NCBI GenBank assembly: GCA_965207335.1
Contig: OZ242267.1
Span: forward strand, 1 to 64,000
Length of the DNA: 64,000 nucleotides
Source: G965207335 sp965207335
GTDB taxonomy: Bacteria > Pseudomonadota > Gammaproteobacteria > PS1 > Pseudothioglobaceae
Reading direction: 5' to 3'
Part shown: positions 52,893 to 61,812 of the stretch, in pieces
How the letters are laid out: the number at the start of each line of letters is the position of its first letter
Position numbering within the stretch: position 1 is the stretch's first letter
The notes under the pieces: model-generated
Databases searched by the model: none
Told to the model about the DNA's origin: nothing
Seen by the model: the letters and a program-made list of their open reading frames with translations, nothing else
Made by a program: the position numbers and the translations under genes

Positions 52893-54554
52893 CTAAGTCA
52901 TAGCACCTTGTGATGCAGTGCTAGTTAGTTTTGCATATTTTGCTAGTACACCCTTAGTATAATTAGGTTTTGGTGCTTTCCAATTGGCCTTACGCTTTGC
53001 TATTTCTTGTGTTTCAAGTAATAGGTTTATGGTGTGGTTTTTGGCATCAATGCGTATTTTATCGCCATCTTGTACTAATGCTAATAAGCCACCGTCAAAA
53101 GCCTCAGGTGTGATATGTCCAACAACAAAACCATGTGTACCACCTGAAAAACGCCCATCGGTAATAAGAGCTACTTTATCGCCTAAACCCTTGCCCATAA
53201 CAGCTGATGTTGGTGCTAGCATTTCTCGCATACCCGGACCTCCTCTTGGTCCTTCATAGCAAATACATAAAACATCACCTGCTACGATTTTATCTTTTAA
53301 AATTGCTTGTAATGCATCTTCTTCACGGTTAAAAACCTTTGCACTACCCTCAAATATTAAACCCTCTTTGCCAGTTATTTTAGCAACTGCACCTTGTGTT
53401 GCTAAATTACCGTATAAAATTACCAAATGTGAGTCTTTTTTAATTGGATTATCTAGCGGGCGGATAATATCTTGGTTAGTAGGATAAGGTTTAATGTTTG
53501 CTAGGTTCTCTGCTAATGTTTTACCAGTCACAGTAATACAATCACCGTGTAAAAGCTTAGCATCTAATAATATTTTCATAAGTGGCAGCGTTCCACCTAT
53601 TGCTACTAACTCGCTCATCATATATTTACCGCTGGGTTTAAGGTCTGCTAATACTGGAGTTTTTTTACCTATATTAGTCCAATCATCAATTGATAGTTCA
53701 ACACCAATAGTTTTTGCCATTGCAGTTAAATGAAGCACAGCATTAGTTGAACCACCTAAGGCAATAATAACTGTAATTGCATTTTCAAAAGCCTTTTTTG
53801 TCATAATATCGCTAGGCTTTATATTTTTTGCCAATAAATTCATTACCGCCTTACCTGCTAGCTCACAATCTAATAATTTATCATTTGATATAGCATTTTG
53901 TGCTGAGCTATTAGGCAAACTCATACCTAAGGCTTCAATAGCACTAGCCATAGTATTAGCGGTGTACATTCCACCACACGAGCCAGCACCTGGAATAGCA
54001 TTTTGTTCTATTTGCTCAAGCTCAATAGCACTTATTTGTTGATTAGCATATTTACCAACAGCTTCAAATACAGACACAATATCAGTGTGATTTTTACCAG
54101 GAAGAATAGTCCCGCCGTAAACAAATACACTAGGACGGTTAAGTCTTGCTATGCCAATAATACAGCCGGGCATATTTTTATCACAGCCACCTATTGCTAC
54201 TACACCGTCAAATCCTTGACAAGCTACCACTGTTTCAATAGAATCGGCAATTACCTCTCTGGATACTAAGGAATATTTCATACCCTCACTACCCATAGAT
54301 ATGCCATCAGATATAGTAATTGTATTAAAAATTATTGCCTTGCCTTTATTGTTATTAACCCCTTGTTCTGATTGTTTAGCTAGCTCGTTAATATGCATAT
54401 TACAAGGGGTGACCATAGACCAAGTTGAGGCAATTCCAATTTGAGGTTTAGAAAAATCTTGTTTTTTAAAGCCAGTTGGGTAAAGCATAGCACGAGAAGG
54501 TGCCCTTTCATAGCCGTCAATAATTTGCTTAGAAAATTTACGAGTATCATCCAT
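52893..54554 (-). CDS. ilvD: Dihydroxy-acid dehydratase
   Basis: 553 residues; dehydrates dihydroxy-acids in valine, isoleucine and leucine synthesis. Three conserved cluster cysteines are visible: Cys51, Cys124 (GGCDKNMPGC) and Cys194 (GAGSCGGMYTANTM). The length fits the shorter branch of the family that typically carries a [2Fe-2S] cluster, rather than the 616-residue E. coli form. Monocistronic, with a MITE about 50 bases upstream in the shared divergent region with rnt. Confidence 0.95.
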   Translation of the reverse strand: MDDTRKFSKQIIDGYERAPSRAMLYPTGFKKQDFSKPQIGIASTWSMVTPCNMHINELAKQSEQGVNNNKGKAIIFNTITISDGISMGSEGMKYSLVSREVIADSIETVVACQGFDGVVAIGGCDKNMPGCIIGIARLNRPSVFVYGGTILPGKNHTDIVSVFEAVGKYANQQISAIELEQIEQNAIPGAGSCGGMYTANTMASAIEALGMSLPNSSAQNAISNDKLLDCELAGKAVMNLLAKNIKPSDIMTKKAFENAITVIIALGGSTNAVLHLTAMAKTIGVELSIDDWTNIGKKTPVLADLKPSGKYMMSELVAIGGTLPLMKILLDAKLLHGDCITVTGKTLAENLANIKPYPTNQDIIRPLDNPIKKDSHLVILYGNLATQGAVAKITGKEGLIFEGSAKVFNREEDALQAILKDKIVAGDVLCICYEGPRGGPGMREMLAPTSAVMGKGLGDKVALITDGRFSGGTHGFVVGHITPEAFDGGLLALVQDGDKIRIDAKNHTINLLLETQEIAKRKANWKAPKPNYTKGVLAKYAKLTSTASQGAMT

Positions 54555-54607
54555 ATTGATTTATTGCTAAAAAACTATTAATTTTAGTCTAAAATTGATA
54601 GTTTTTT

Positions 54608-54708
54608 GAGACCTTTGCATAAATAGGGCTGATTAGTAAAATGATAGATTTTGCCGAATTGGTGAAAGGCGGGTTTTTGATGATTATTCATATTTATGCA
54701 AAGGTCTC
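54608..54708 (-). mobile_element. MITE copy, subfamily B, internally deleted (101 bp)
   Basis: Termini GAGACCTTTGCATAAA and ATGCAAAGGTCTC are intact; T-runs on both sides hide the target duplication. It lies between divergent ilvD and rnt, so it sits in or next to both promoters. Confidence 0.8.
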
Positions 54709-54723
54709 TTTTTTTAGCAAATA

Positions 54724-55314
54724 ATGCAAATATCAAAACGATTTAGGGGTTTTTTACCAGTTGTTGTTGATGTAGAAACATCAGGGTTTAATTGCCAGAA
54801 TAATGCTTTATTAGAATTAGCGGCTATAATTATAGCTATGGATAATAATGCTAAAATTTATCCAAAACAGACCTTGCATTTTCATATAAAACCCTTTAAA
54901 AATGCTGAAATATCAAAATCTGCTATGGAATTTAATAATATTATTATCGGGCATCCTTTTCGTTATGAAGTATCAGAAAAAATAGCACTTAATGAGTTGT
55001 ATAGTACTATAAACCAAGAATTAAAACAAGCCAATTGCACTAAGGCAATTTTAGTAGGACATAATGCCAATTTTGACTTAGGATTTATCAAAAAAGCTAG
55101 TAAAAGATGCAGTTTACAATCAGAATTTCATCAATTTAGCACTTTAGATACCGTGTCATTATCAGCACTTGCTTATGGTGAAACTGTACTAGCAAAAGCA
55201 ATTAAAAAGGCTGATATAAGTTGGAATAATAATGATGCTCATTCTGCACTTTATGATGCTGAAAAAACAGCAGAATTATTTTGTAAAATTATCAATGACT
55301 ATAAGTTACATTGA
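54724..55314 (+). CDS. rnt: Ribonuclease T
   Basis: 196 residues, DEDDh exonuclease that trims 3' ends of tRNA and other stable RNAs. Catalytic set visible: Asp16 and Glu18 (VDVETSGF), Asp118 (HNANFDLGFI), His173 and Asp178 (HSALYDAEKTAELF). Compared with E. coli RNase T (215) it is slightly short at the N-terminus. Starts 15 bases after a MITE. Confidence 0.92.
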   Translation: MQISKRFRGFLPVVVDVETSGFNCQNNALLELAAIIIAMDNNAKIYPKQTLHFHIKPFKNAEISKSAMEFNNIIIGHPFRYEVSEKIALNELYSTINQELKQANCTKAILVGHNANFDLGFIKKASKRCSLQSEFHQFSTLDTVSLSALAYGETVLAKAIKKADISWNNNDAHSALYDAEKTAELFCKIINDYKLH

Positions 55315-55338
55315 AAATTAGATTTGTAATTATTCTTT

Positions 55339-55388
55339 GAAGCCTTTGCATAAATAAGGATGATTATTCATGTTTATGCAAAGGTCTC
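55339..55388 (-). mobile_element. Minimal MITE remnant, 50 bp
   Basis: Only the two terminal inverted repeats and about 15 bases between them remain (left end GAAGCCTTTGCATAAA with changes, right end intact). It overlaps the 3' end of plsC and provides its stop codon. Confidence 0.72.
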
Positions 55389-56084
55389 TTTAAACTCTCT
55401 TTCTTTCTCTTTTGCCCAATTCTCAACCTCTTTGGTTAATTCCTTAGCATTTTTATCATAAGTAGCAATAGGTTTACCAATAACTAAATTAATTGTGCCT
55501 TTTTTTTTGATAAATTGTCCTTTTCGCCAAAAATTTCCAGAATTATGATATGCTGGCAAAATCATTGCATTAGCAGACTTAGCAATCATAGCCCCGCCAT
55601 TTTGATAGTTGCCAATACTAGTTTTTCTAGTACCTTCTGGAAAGATAATTACCCATATACCTTTACTAAGTCTATCCTTCCCTTGTTTAATAACTTTTTT
55701 TATTGCACTTAATTTATCACTTCTATCAATAATAATGGGTTTAATAAGTGCTATTCCCCAACCAAAAAAAGGAATGTATAATAGTTGTTTTTTTAATACC
55801 CAAGTTTGTTGTCCAAGTATTAGTTGAAAGATAAAAGTCTCCCAAGTAGATTGATGATTAGATAAAATAACACAGGGTTGTTTAGGGATATTTTCTAAGC
55901 CAATAATTTTATAATCTAAGCCAACTATTACTTTTAATAGCCAAATATTAATAATTGCCCAGCGAGATGCTACCATATAACGAACTTTAACAGGCATAAA
56001 AAATACCATTAACTCTAAAAAGGCAATGACTATAAGTACCAAACTAGATATGATAAAGAACAGTAAAGAGAGAGAAAAAGCCAT
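55374..56084 (-). CDS. plsC: 1-acyl-sn-glycerol-3-phosphate acyltransferase family protein
   Basis: 236 residues. An N-terminal membrane helix (about 5-30) is followed by the acyltransferase motifs NHQSTWE (76-82, HX4E variant of HX4D) and FPEGTR (148-153). Transfers acyl chains to lysophosphatidate in phospholipid synthesis at the inner membrane. The last codons (ETFA) and the stop lie in a 50-bp MITE remnant, so the native end has been replaced. Confidence 0.9.
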   Translation of the reverse strand: MAFSLSLLFFIISSLVLIVIAFLELMVFFMPVKVRYMVASRWAIINIWLLKVIVGLDYKIIGLENIPKQPCVILSNHQSTWETFIFQLILGQQTWVLKKQLLYIPFFGWGIALIKPIIIDRSDKLSAIKKVIKQGKDRLSKGIWVIIFPEGTRKTSIGNYQNGGAMIAKSANAMILPAYHNSGNFWRKGQFIKKKGTINLVIGKPIATYDKNAKELTKEVENWAKEKEREFKETFA

Positions 56085-56162
56085 AGGTTTTTATGAGAGT
56101 ATGTTAGATTTTGATATTTTACAATATCTTATACACCCCTATGCTATACTTTTTGATTATAA

Positions 56163-56269
56163 GAGACCTTTGTACAAACATGAATAATCATCAAAACCCT
56201 ACTTTTCACTCACTGACATTAAGAAAAAATCAGAGCTCTGCTAATCATCCCTATTTATACAAAGGCCTC
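56163..56269 (+). mobile_element. MITE copy, subfamily A, internally deleted (107 bp)
   Basis: Terminus GAGACCTTTGTACAAA and right end ACAAAGGCCTC; flanks TATAA and TATGA match at four of five bases. It ends one base before the gph start codon and its right terminus reads AAAGG five bases upstream of that ATG. Confidence 0.8.
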
Positions 56270-56270
56270 T

Positions 56271-56915
56271 ATGAGTATTGATACAGTATTTTTTGACTTA
56301 GACGGCACTTTAATTGATACAGCACAGGATATACACTATGCTATTAATAAAGTTTTAATAAATAACAATCATAGCAAACAAAGTTTGAATAAAATTAAGC
56401 CTTACATAGCAGGTGGTGTTAAGGGCATATTGATTAATTTATTGCCTAAAATTGATGATAAAACTTTAAATAACTATCAAGAGCAAATATTAGCAGTATA
56501 TGCTGCTAATATTAACAAGTATAGTAAATATTTTGCCAATACTGAACTTGTTATAAAGACCATTAAAAATAACAACATGAAATGGGGTATTATTACCAAT
56601 AAAAGCGAGAAATTTACTAATTTGTTAATAAATGCTTTAAATATTAAAGCAGACATTGTAGTATGTGGCGATACTTTAGCTAATAATAAACCCCATCCAG
56701 AGCAATTATTTTATGCTATGAAAGCCCTTAATACCACAGCTAGCAAATGTTTATTTATAGGTGATGATTATAATGATATGCTTGCTGCTAAAAATGCCAA
56801 TATTAAGTCAGTAGCTATAAGTTATGGTTATAATATGCCTAAGGCAAATTGGCAGGCAAACCATATAATACATAACCCAAAACAAATATTAGAGGTAATA
56901 AATGCTTATTTATAG
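56271..56915 (+). CDS. gph: Phosphoglycolate phosphatase-like HAD hydrolase
   Basis: 214 residues, HAD superfamily. Nucleophile motif FFDLDGTLIDTAQDI (7-21; Asp9, Asp11), motif II IITNKSEK and motif III-IV FIGDDYNDMLAAKNA. Removes phosphate from 2-phosphoglycolate or a similar small phosphate. The start lies directly against a MITE whose end provides an SD-like AAAGG. Overlaps rmuC by 14 bases. Confidence 0.87.
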   Translation: MSIDTVFFDLDGTLIDTAQDIHYAINKVLINNNHSKQSLNKIKPYIAGGVKGILINLLPKIDDKTLNNYQEQILAVYAANINKYSKYFANTELVIKTIKNNNMKWGIITNKSEKFTNLLINALNIKADIVVCGDTLANNKPHPEQLFYAMKALNTTASKCLFIGDDYNDMLAAKNANIKSVAISYGYNMPKANWQANHIIHNPKQILEVINAYL

Positions 56916-58062
56916 TTTTCTTGTTTTAATTATTATATTAGTTTTTGTTATAGGATATTTATGGTATAAAAACAACATAAAAGATAATAAAATAAATAAA
57001 CTTAGCACAGAAAATGCCACTATATCAGTAAAATTATCGGAGCGAGAAAATCACTATCAACAGCAAATTGATTTTATCAAAGCTACCAAAGAGCAAATAA
57101 GCAAAGATTTTAAAAATATAGCAACAGATATTATTGATAAGGATATTATTAAACTAAGTGCTAAAAATAAAGACACACTACTGCCATTACAAAATCAAAT
57201 AAAGGATTTTAAAGATAGAATAGAGGCTATAACTACCTCACAAACTAAAACCAGTAGTTCATTATTAACAGAGATTAAAAACCTGCAACAAGCCAGTGAA
57301 AACACTAAAAAAAGTGCTGATAGTCTAGCAGAGGCACTAACTTATAACACTAAAAAACAAGGCAATTGGGGCGAGATGGTGCTTGATTCTATTTTGTATA
57401 ACTCTGGGCTAAGAGAGGGAATTGAATACGAAAAGCAAAAAACCTATAAAAATGAAATTGGAGAAAATTTACAACCAGATATAGTAGTGCATTTGCCTGA
57501 TAATAAAGACATAGTTATTGATGCCAAAGTATCATTAACAGCTTATGAAAATTATATTAACGATAATAGCCAAAATAGTAATTATTTATCCCAGCACATA
57601 AAATCTATTGAAAATCATATTAACAATATTAGCCTTAAAAATTATGAAAAATTGTTAGGCATAAATTCACTAGATTTTATTTTAGTATTTATGCCAATTG
57701 AGCCAGCACTATATTTGGCATTACAGGAAAAAGATAATTTGTTTGATTATGCCCTAAGAAAAGGTGTTGTTTTGGCATCGCCATCTACTTTAACACTAAG
57801 TTTAAAAGTTATATACCATATTTGGAAAACTGAGCAACAAAATAAAAATGCCGAAGAAATAGCCAGACAAGCTGGTAATATGTATGATAAATTTAGTTTA
57901 TTTGTAGCTAATATGTTGGATATAGAAAAACATCTAAGCAAGGCACAAGAAAGCCAGCAAAAAGCATATAAAGACTTAAAAGATGGTAGAGGAAATTTAC
58001 TATCTAGAGCAGAAAAACTAAAAGAATTGGGTGTACAAAGTAAAAAACAACTACCGCTATGA
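56902..58062 (+). CDS. rmuC: DNA recombination protein RmuC homologue
   Basis: 386 residues. An N-terminal membrane anchor (2-20) is followed by a coiled coil (about 30-150) and the RmuC nuclease-like domain with GNWGEMVLDSILYNSGLREGIEYE (about 153-176) and PDIVVHLPDNKDIVIDAKVSLTAYE. Limits recombination between inverted repeats in E. coli by genetic evidence, which is noteworthy in a repeat-rich genome. Overlaps gph and the SDR gene. Confidence 0.9.
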   Translation: MLIYSFLVLIIILVFVIGYLWYKNNIKDNKINKLSTENATISVKLSERENHYQQQIDFIKATKEQISKDFKNIATDIIDKDIIKLSAKNKDTLLPLQNQIKDFKDRIEAITTSQTKTSSSLLTEIKNLQQASENTKKSADSLAEALTYNTKKQGNWGEMVLDSILYNSGLREGIEYEKQKTYKNEIGENLQPDIVVHLPDNKDIVIDAKVSLTAYENYINDNSQNSNYLSQHIKSIENHINNISLKNYEKLLGINSLDFILVFMPIEPALYLALQEKDNLFDYALRKGVVLASPSTLTLSLKVIYHIWKTEQQNKNAEEIARQAGNMYDKFSLFVANMLDIEKHLSKAQESQQKAYKDLKDGRGNLLSRAEKLKELGVQSKKQLPL

Positions 58063-58808
58063 TAATCCCAAAAGATTATAAGGCAAAGCCTAACTCATTA
58101 ATAGATAAGTTGGTTTTAATAACAGGTTCAGCACAAGGTTTAGGAAAAGCTAGTGCATTAAAATTAGCAAGTTTAGGTGCAACTATTATTTTATTAGATA
58201 AAGACTTAGCAAAATTAGAGGGCGTTTATGATGAGATTATAGCAAGTAATTACCCAGAGCCAATTTTATATCCACTAGATTTATTAGGTGCTACTACCAG
58301 TCATTACCAAGATATGCAAGATGCACTACTTAAATTTAATAAATTAGATGGTTTAGTACATAATGCTGCAATAATTGGCACTATGATGCCAATAGAGCAA
58401 TACGATATTAAAATATGGTATAAAGTTATGCAAATTAATGTCAATGCACCGTTTATATTAACCCAATATTGCTTGCCCTTATTATTAAAATCAAAAGACG
58501 CAAGAATTGTGTTTATATCAGATAAATTGGCTAAGAAACCAAAAGCATATTGGGGTGCTTATGGGGTATCAAAATCTGCATTACAAGCTATGGCTATGAT
58601 AATAGCAGACGAGTTAGAAAAAACTAATATTAAAACTAATACCCTAGATACAGGTGCTATGAAAACTAAACTTCGCTCTATGTCTCATCCTGGGGAAAAC
58701 TTAGATTTACTCAATACCCCAGAGCAAATAAGTCCTGCTATTGCTTATCTGTTTAGTGATGAGGCTAAAAAACTAAATGCTAAACAACTAAGAGTATGTT
58801 TTCAGTAG
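58059..58808 (+). CDS. Short-chain dehydrogenase, YciK-like
   Basis: 249 residues, Rossmann fold with ITGSAQGLGKA (21-31), HNAA (101-104), and catalytic Ser154, Tyr168 and Lys172. Resembles YciK (SDR of unknown substrate). The ATG overlaps the rmuC stop (ATGA), and the 3' end overlaps the convergent hemC by 7 bases. Confidence 0.85.
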   Translation: MIIPKDYKAKPNSLIDKLVLITGSAQGLGKASALKLASLGATIILLDKDLAKLEGVYDEIIASNYPEPILYPLDLLGATTSHYQDMQDALLKFNKLDGLVHNAAIIGTMMPIEQYDIKIWYKVMQINVNAPFILTQYCLPLLLKSKDARIVFISDKLAKKPKAYWGAYGVSKSALQAMAMIIADELEKTNIKTNTLDTGAMKTKLRSMSHPGENLDLLNTPEQISPAIAYLFSDEAKKLNAKQLRVCFQ

Positions 58809-59716
58809 GAGTTTAGCAGTTTTTTAGCACCCATAGCAATTAGCTCATTTGCAAGTTTTATGCCTAATTCTTCGGGTTTATCGGTGTTAGATATTAGGGT
58901 TTTTTTAATAATTTTATTAGTTTTTATATCTCCTACTAAGCCGCTTAAATGTAATAAATTATCTTTAATATAGCCATAAGATGCAATAGGTGAAGTGCAA
59001 CTACCACCTAAGGTTTTATTGAAAGCTCTTTCTGCTACAACAGCAATACTAGTATTTTTGTCAATTAGAGGTTTGATTAGGTCTTTTATTTTAGGGTTGT
59101 TTGTTTTAATCTCTATCCCAATAGCACCTTGACCTACAGCGGGCAGACTTTGTTCTTTGGGAATAACTTGCTTAATCCTAGCACTAAGTTTTAATCTAAT
59201 AAGTCCAGCACAGGCCAAAATAATAGCATCATAATTGCCACTGTCTAATTTTTGCAATCTAGTATTAACATTACCTCGTAAATCAATAATATTTAAATCA
59301 GGTCTAAGTGCTAATAATTGCACTTTTCGTCTTAGGCTACAAGTGCCAACCTTAGCGGCATTTGGTAGCTCGTCAATAGTATTATAATTATTAGATACAA
59401 AAGCATCAAAAGGATTTTCTCTTAATAAAATAGCCCCAATAGTAAAACCATCTGGCAAATTATAAGGCATATCTTTGATAGAATGAGCCGCCATATCTGC
59501 TAAACCTTGTTGCATACCTATCTCTAATTCTTTGATAAACAAGCCCTTACCACCAATTTCTGCCAGAGCACCATCTAAGAGAATATCGCCCTTAGTTGTC
59601 ATAGTTAGTAATTTAATTGCTAGGTTTTTATTACTTTTTATTAATTGCTTTTTAACATAATTAGCCTGATATAGTGCTAATGGACTTTTTCTTGTTGCTA
59701 TTGTTAAGTTTTGCAT
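58802..59716 (-). CDS. hemC: Hydroxymethylbilane synthase
   Basis: 304 residues; polymerises four porphobilinogens into hydroxymethylbilane in haem synthesis. The dipyrromethane-binding Cys240 lies in LGGSCTSPIA, a variant of the usual GGCQVPIG. Catalytic Asp82 is in HSIKDMP; other visible motifs are SPLALYQANYV and LRGNVNTRLQKLD. Full length. Confidence 0.94.
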   Translation of the reverse strand: MQNLTIATRKSPLALYQANYVKKQLIKSNKNLAIKLLTMTTKGDILLDGALAEIGGKGLFIKELEIGMQQGLADMAAHSIKDMPYNLPDGFTIGAILLRENPFDAFVSNNYNTIDELPNAAKVGTCSLRRKVQLLALRPDLNIIDLRGNVNTRLQKLDSGNYDAIILACAGLIRLKLSARIKQVIPKEQSLPAVGQGAIGIEIKTNNPKIKDLIKPLIDKNTSIAVVAERAFNKTLGGSCTSPIASYGYIKDNLLHLSGLVGDIKTNKIIKKTLISNTDKPEELGIKLANELIAMGAKKLLNSY

Positions 59717-59793
59717 ATATTGTTAATAATTAAGTTTAAAATGTATTTAACAAATTATATAATAGTATTTATATTTTAGTTATTACATAAGTA

Positions 59794-60273
59794 ATGAAAA
59801 ATTTTATCTTAGCAATAGGTTTGTTTAGTATTTTATCAGTAAGAGCAGATAATTTACCTCAAGTTGATAATTTATTACTTGATGCTCAAATAATACGCAC
59901 AAAATTAATACCAATGTTGATTTTATTTTCTGAAGAAAATTGCCCATATTGTGAAATGGCTAAGAATGAGGTTTTAATACCCATAAGCAAGTTACAACAA
60001 TACAAAAATAAAGTAATAATAAGAGAAGTGGTTGCTGATAGTTATAATAATTTTTATGACTTTTATAATAATAAAACAAATGCTAATGATTTTAGGTTTA
60101 AGTATGTAATAAATTTTTATCCTACGGTAATATTTTTAGATGATTATGGTAATAAACTAAGTAGTGATGTTATTGGTATTATTAATCCCGAGTTTTATTG
60201 GCAAAAAATAGACAAAAAAATAATAGAGGGCAACTTTAAGCTATATAGAAAGAGACTTTTGCATAAAATATGA
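59794..60273 (+). CDS. Periplasmic thioredoxin-like protein
   Basis: 159 residues. A short signal peptide (about 1-18) precedes a thioredoxin fold with active site CPYC (50-53) after LILFSEEN and a cis-Pro region (NFYPTVIFLDD). SoxW-like or DsbE-like exported reductase by appearance. The last residues (RLLHKI) and stop are supplied by a MITE at 60252. Divergent from hemC. Confidence 0.8.
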   Translation: MKNFILAIGLFSILSVRADNLPQVDNLLLDAQIIRTKLIPMLILFSEENCPYCEMAKNEVLIPISKLQQYKNKVIIREVVADSYNNFYDFYNNKTNANDFRFKYVINFYPTVIFLDDYGNKLSSDVIGIINPEFYWQKIDKKIIEGNFKLYRKRLLHKI

Positions 60274-60415
60274 ATAATCATCAAAAACCCACTTTTCACC
60301 AACTTAGCAATTTTTTTAAACCCAGCCTTAGCCCTGCTAGGACAAAGTTTAATAAAATCACTAATTCGGCAAAAATTGAATTTTTGCTAATCACTCTTAT
60401 TTATGCAAAGGCCTC
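60252..60415 (+). mobile_element. MITE copy, subfamily B, 164 bp
   Basis: Left end GAGACTTTTGCATAAA (one change), right end GCAAAGGCCTC; flanks AGAAA and AAAAA. It overlaps the end of the thioredoxin-like gene and precedes argH. The internal frame beginning MNNHQKPTFHQLSNFF is open through the right end and stops after the junction. Confidence 0.82.
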
Positions 60416-60435
60416 AAAAAATTCAAATCAAATAT

Positions 60436-61812
60436 ATGACAAATAACACAAGTAAAGTTTGGGGTGCTCGTTTTAAAAAAGCCAACACTAAATTAGTAAG
60501 TGAGTTTAGTGCTTCAATTAAGTTTGATTATATTCTAGCACCTTATGATATACAAGTATCAATAGCTCATGCTAGTATGTTAAATTCAGTAGCGATAATA
60601 ACAAATATTGAAAAGGATGCCATAATATCTGGCTTAAAACAAATATTATTTGAAATAGAAAATAATAATTTTGAATTTTCTATTGAATTAGAAGATATTC
60701 ATATGAATATTGAAAACAGACTAATTGAAATTTGTGGAGATACTGGCAAAAAACTCCATACAGCAAGGTCAAGAAACGATCAAGTAGCAACCGATATTAG
60801 ATTATATCTAAGGGATAATATTGACAATATATTATTATTAATAAATAAATTAAACGATGTTTTGCTTGACTTAGCAGAACAGCATACCAGTACTATTATG
60901 CCTGGTTTTACCCATCTACAAACAGCACAACCTATTAATTTTGCTCATCATTTATTGGCTTATGTAGCAATGTTTGAACGCGATAAAGACAGATTAGTAG
61001 AAAACAGAGTTAGGGTAAATAGTTTGCCATTAGGTAGTGCCGCCCTAGCTGGTACTAGTTTTCCTATAAATCGCAAATTAGTCGCAGAATTACTTGATTT
61101 TGAACTAATATGTAGTAATTCTATTGATGCTGTTAGCGATAGAGATTTTGCCATTGAGTTTACCTCAAATATTAGTATTTTAATGATGCACTTATCTAGG
61201 TTTTGTGAGGAGATTATTTTATGGTCGTCTGCACAATTTAATTTTATTGAATTATCAGATAGTTTTTGTACTGGTTCATCTATTATGCCCCAGAAAAAAA
61301 ACCCAGATATAGCAGAGTTAATAAGGGGTAAAAGTGCTAGAGTTTTTGGTAATTTGAATACTTTATTAGTATTAATGAAAGCCCAGCCACTAGCATACAA
61401 CAAAGATAATCAAGAAGACAAAGAGCCATTATTTGATACGGTAAATACTGTCTCAAATTCAGTGTTAGTATTTACAGGTATGTTAAAAGAAATAACAGTT
61501 AATGTAGGTAATATGCAAAAAAGTGCCGAGTTAGGCTTTATAACAGCTACTGATTTAGCTGATTATTTAGTCAAAAAAGGCTTAGCATTTAGAGATGCCC
61601 ATCATATAGTAGGTAGTGTAGTTGCTTATTGCATAGAAAATAAGCAGAATCTTACAGATTTATCACTTGAGACACTGCAAAAATTTAGTCCAGTAATTAC
61701 AAAAAGCGTATTTAAAATATTAACCTTAGAAGGCTCAATGAGCTCTAGAAATCATATAGGTGGCACAGCTAGTAAACAGGTTTTATCTGCTATAAAAAAA
61801 TATAAAAAATAA
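60436..61812 (+). CDS. argH: Argininosuccinate lyase
   Basis: 458 residues from the ATG at 60436; the frame is open from 60403 inside the MITE, but the extra 11 residues are element-derived and the family begins near MTNNTSKVWGARF. Splits argininosuccinate into arginine and fumarate. Signatures: GSSIMPQKKNPD with the catalytic serine, HTARSRNDQVATD, TVMPGFTH-like TIMPGFTHLQTAQP. Overlaps fmt by one base (TAATG). Confidence 0.95.
   Translation: MTNNTSKVWGARFKKANTKLVSEFSASIKFDYILAPYDIQVSIAHASMLNSVAIITNIEKDAIISGLKQILFEIENNNFEFSIELEDIHMNIENRLIEICGDTGKKLHTARSRNDQVATDIRLYLRDNIDNILLLINKLNDVLLDLAEQHTSTIMPGFTHLQTAQPINFAHHLLAYVAMFERDKDRLVENRVRVNSLPLGSAALAGTSFPINRKLVAELLDFELICSNSIDAVSDRDFAIEFTSNISILMMHLSRFCEEIILWSSAQFNFIELSDSFCTGSSIMPQKKNPDIAELIRGKSARVFGNLNTLLVLMKAQPLAYNKDNQEDKEPLFDTVNTVSNSVLVFTGMLKEITVNVGNMQKSAELGFITATDLADYLVKKGLAFRDAHHIVGSVVAYCIENKQNLTDLSLETLQKFSPVITKSVFKILTLEGSMSSRNHIGGTASKQVLSAIKKYKK

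Noticed and set aside
60403..60435. Upstream start of argH within the MITE
   Set aside because: The added 11 residues are element sequence; the family N-terminus begins at the ATG at 60436.
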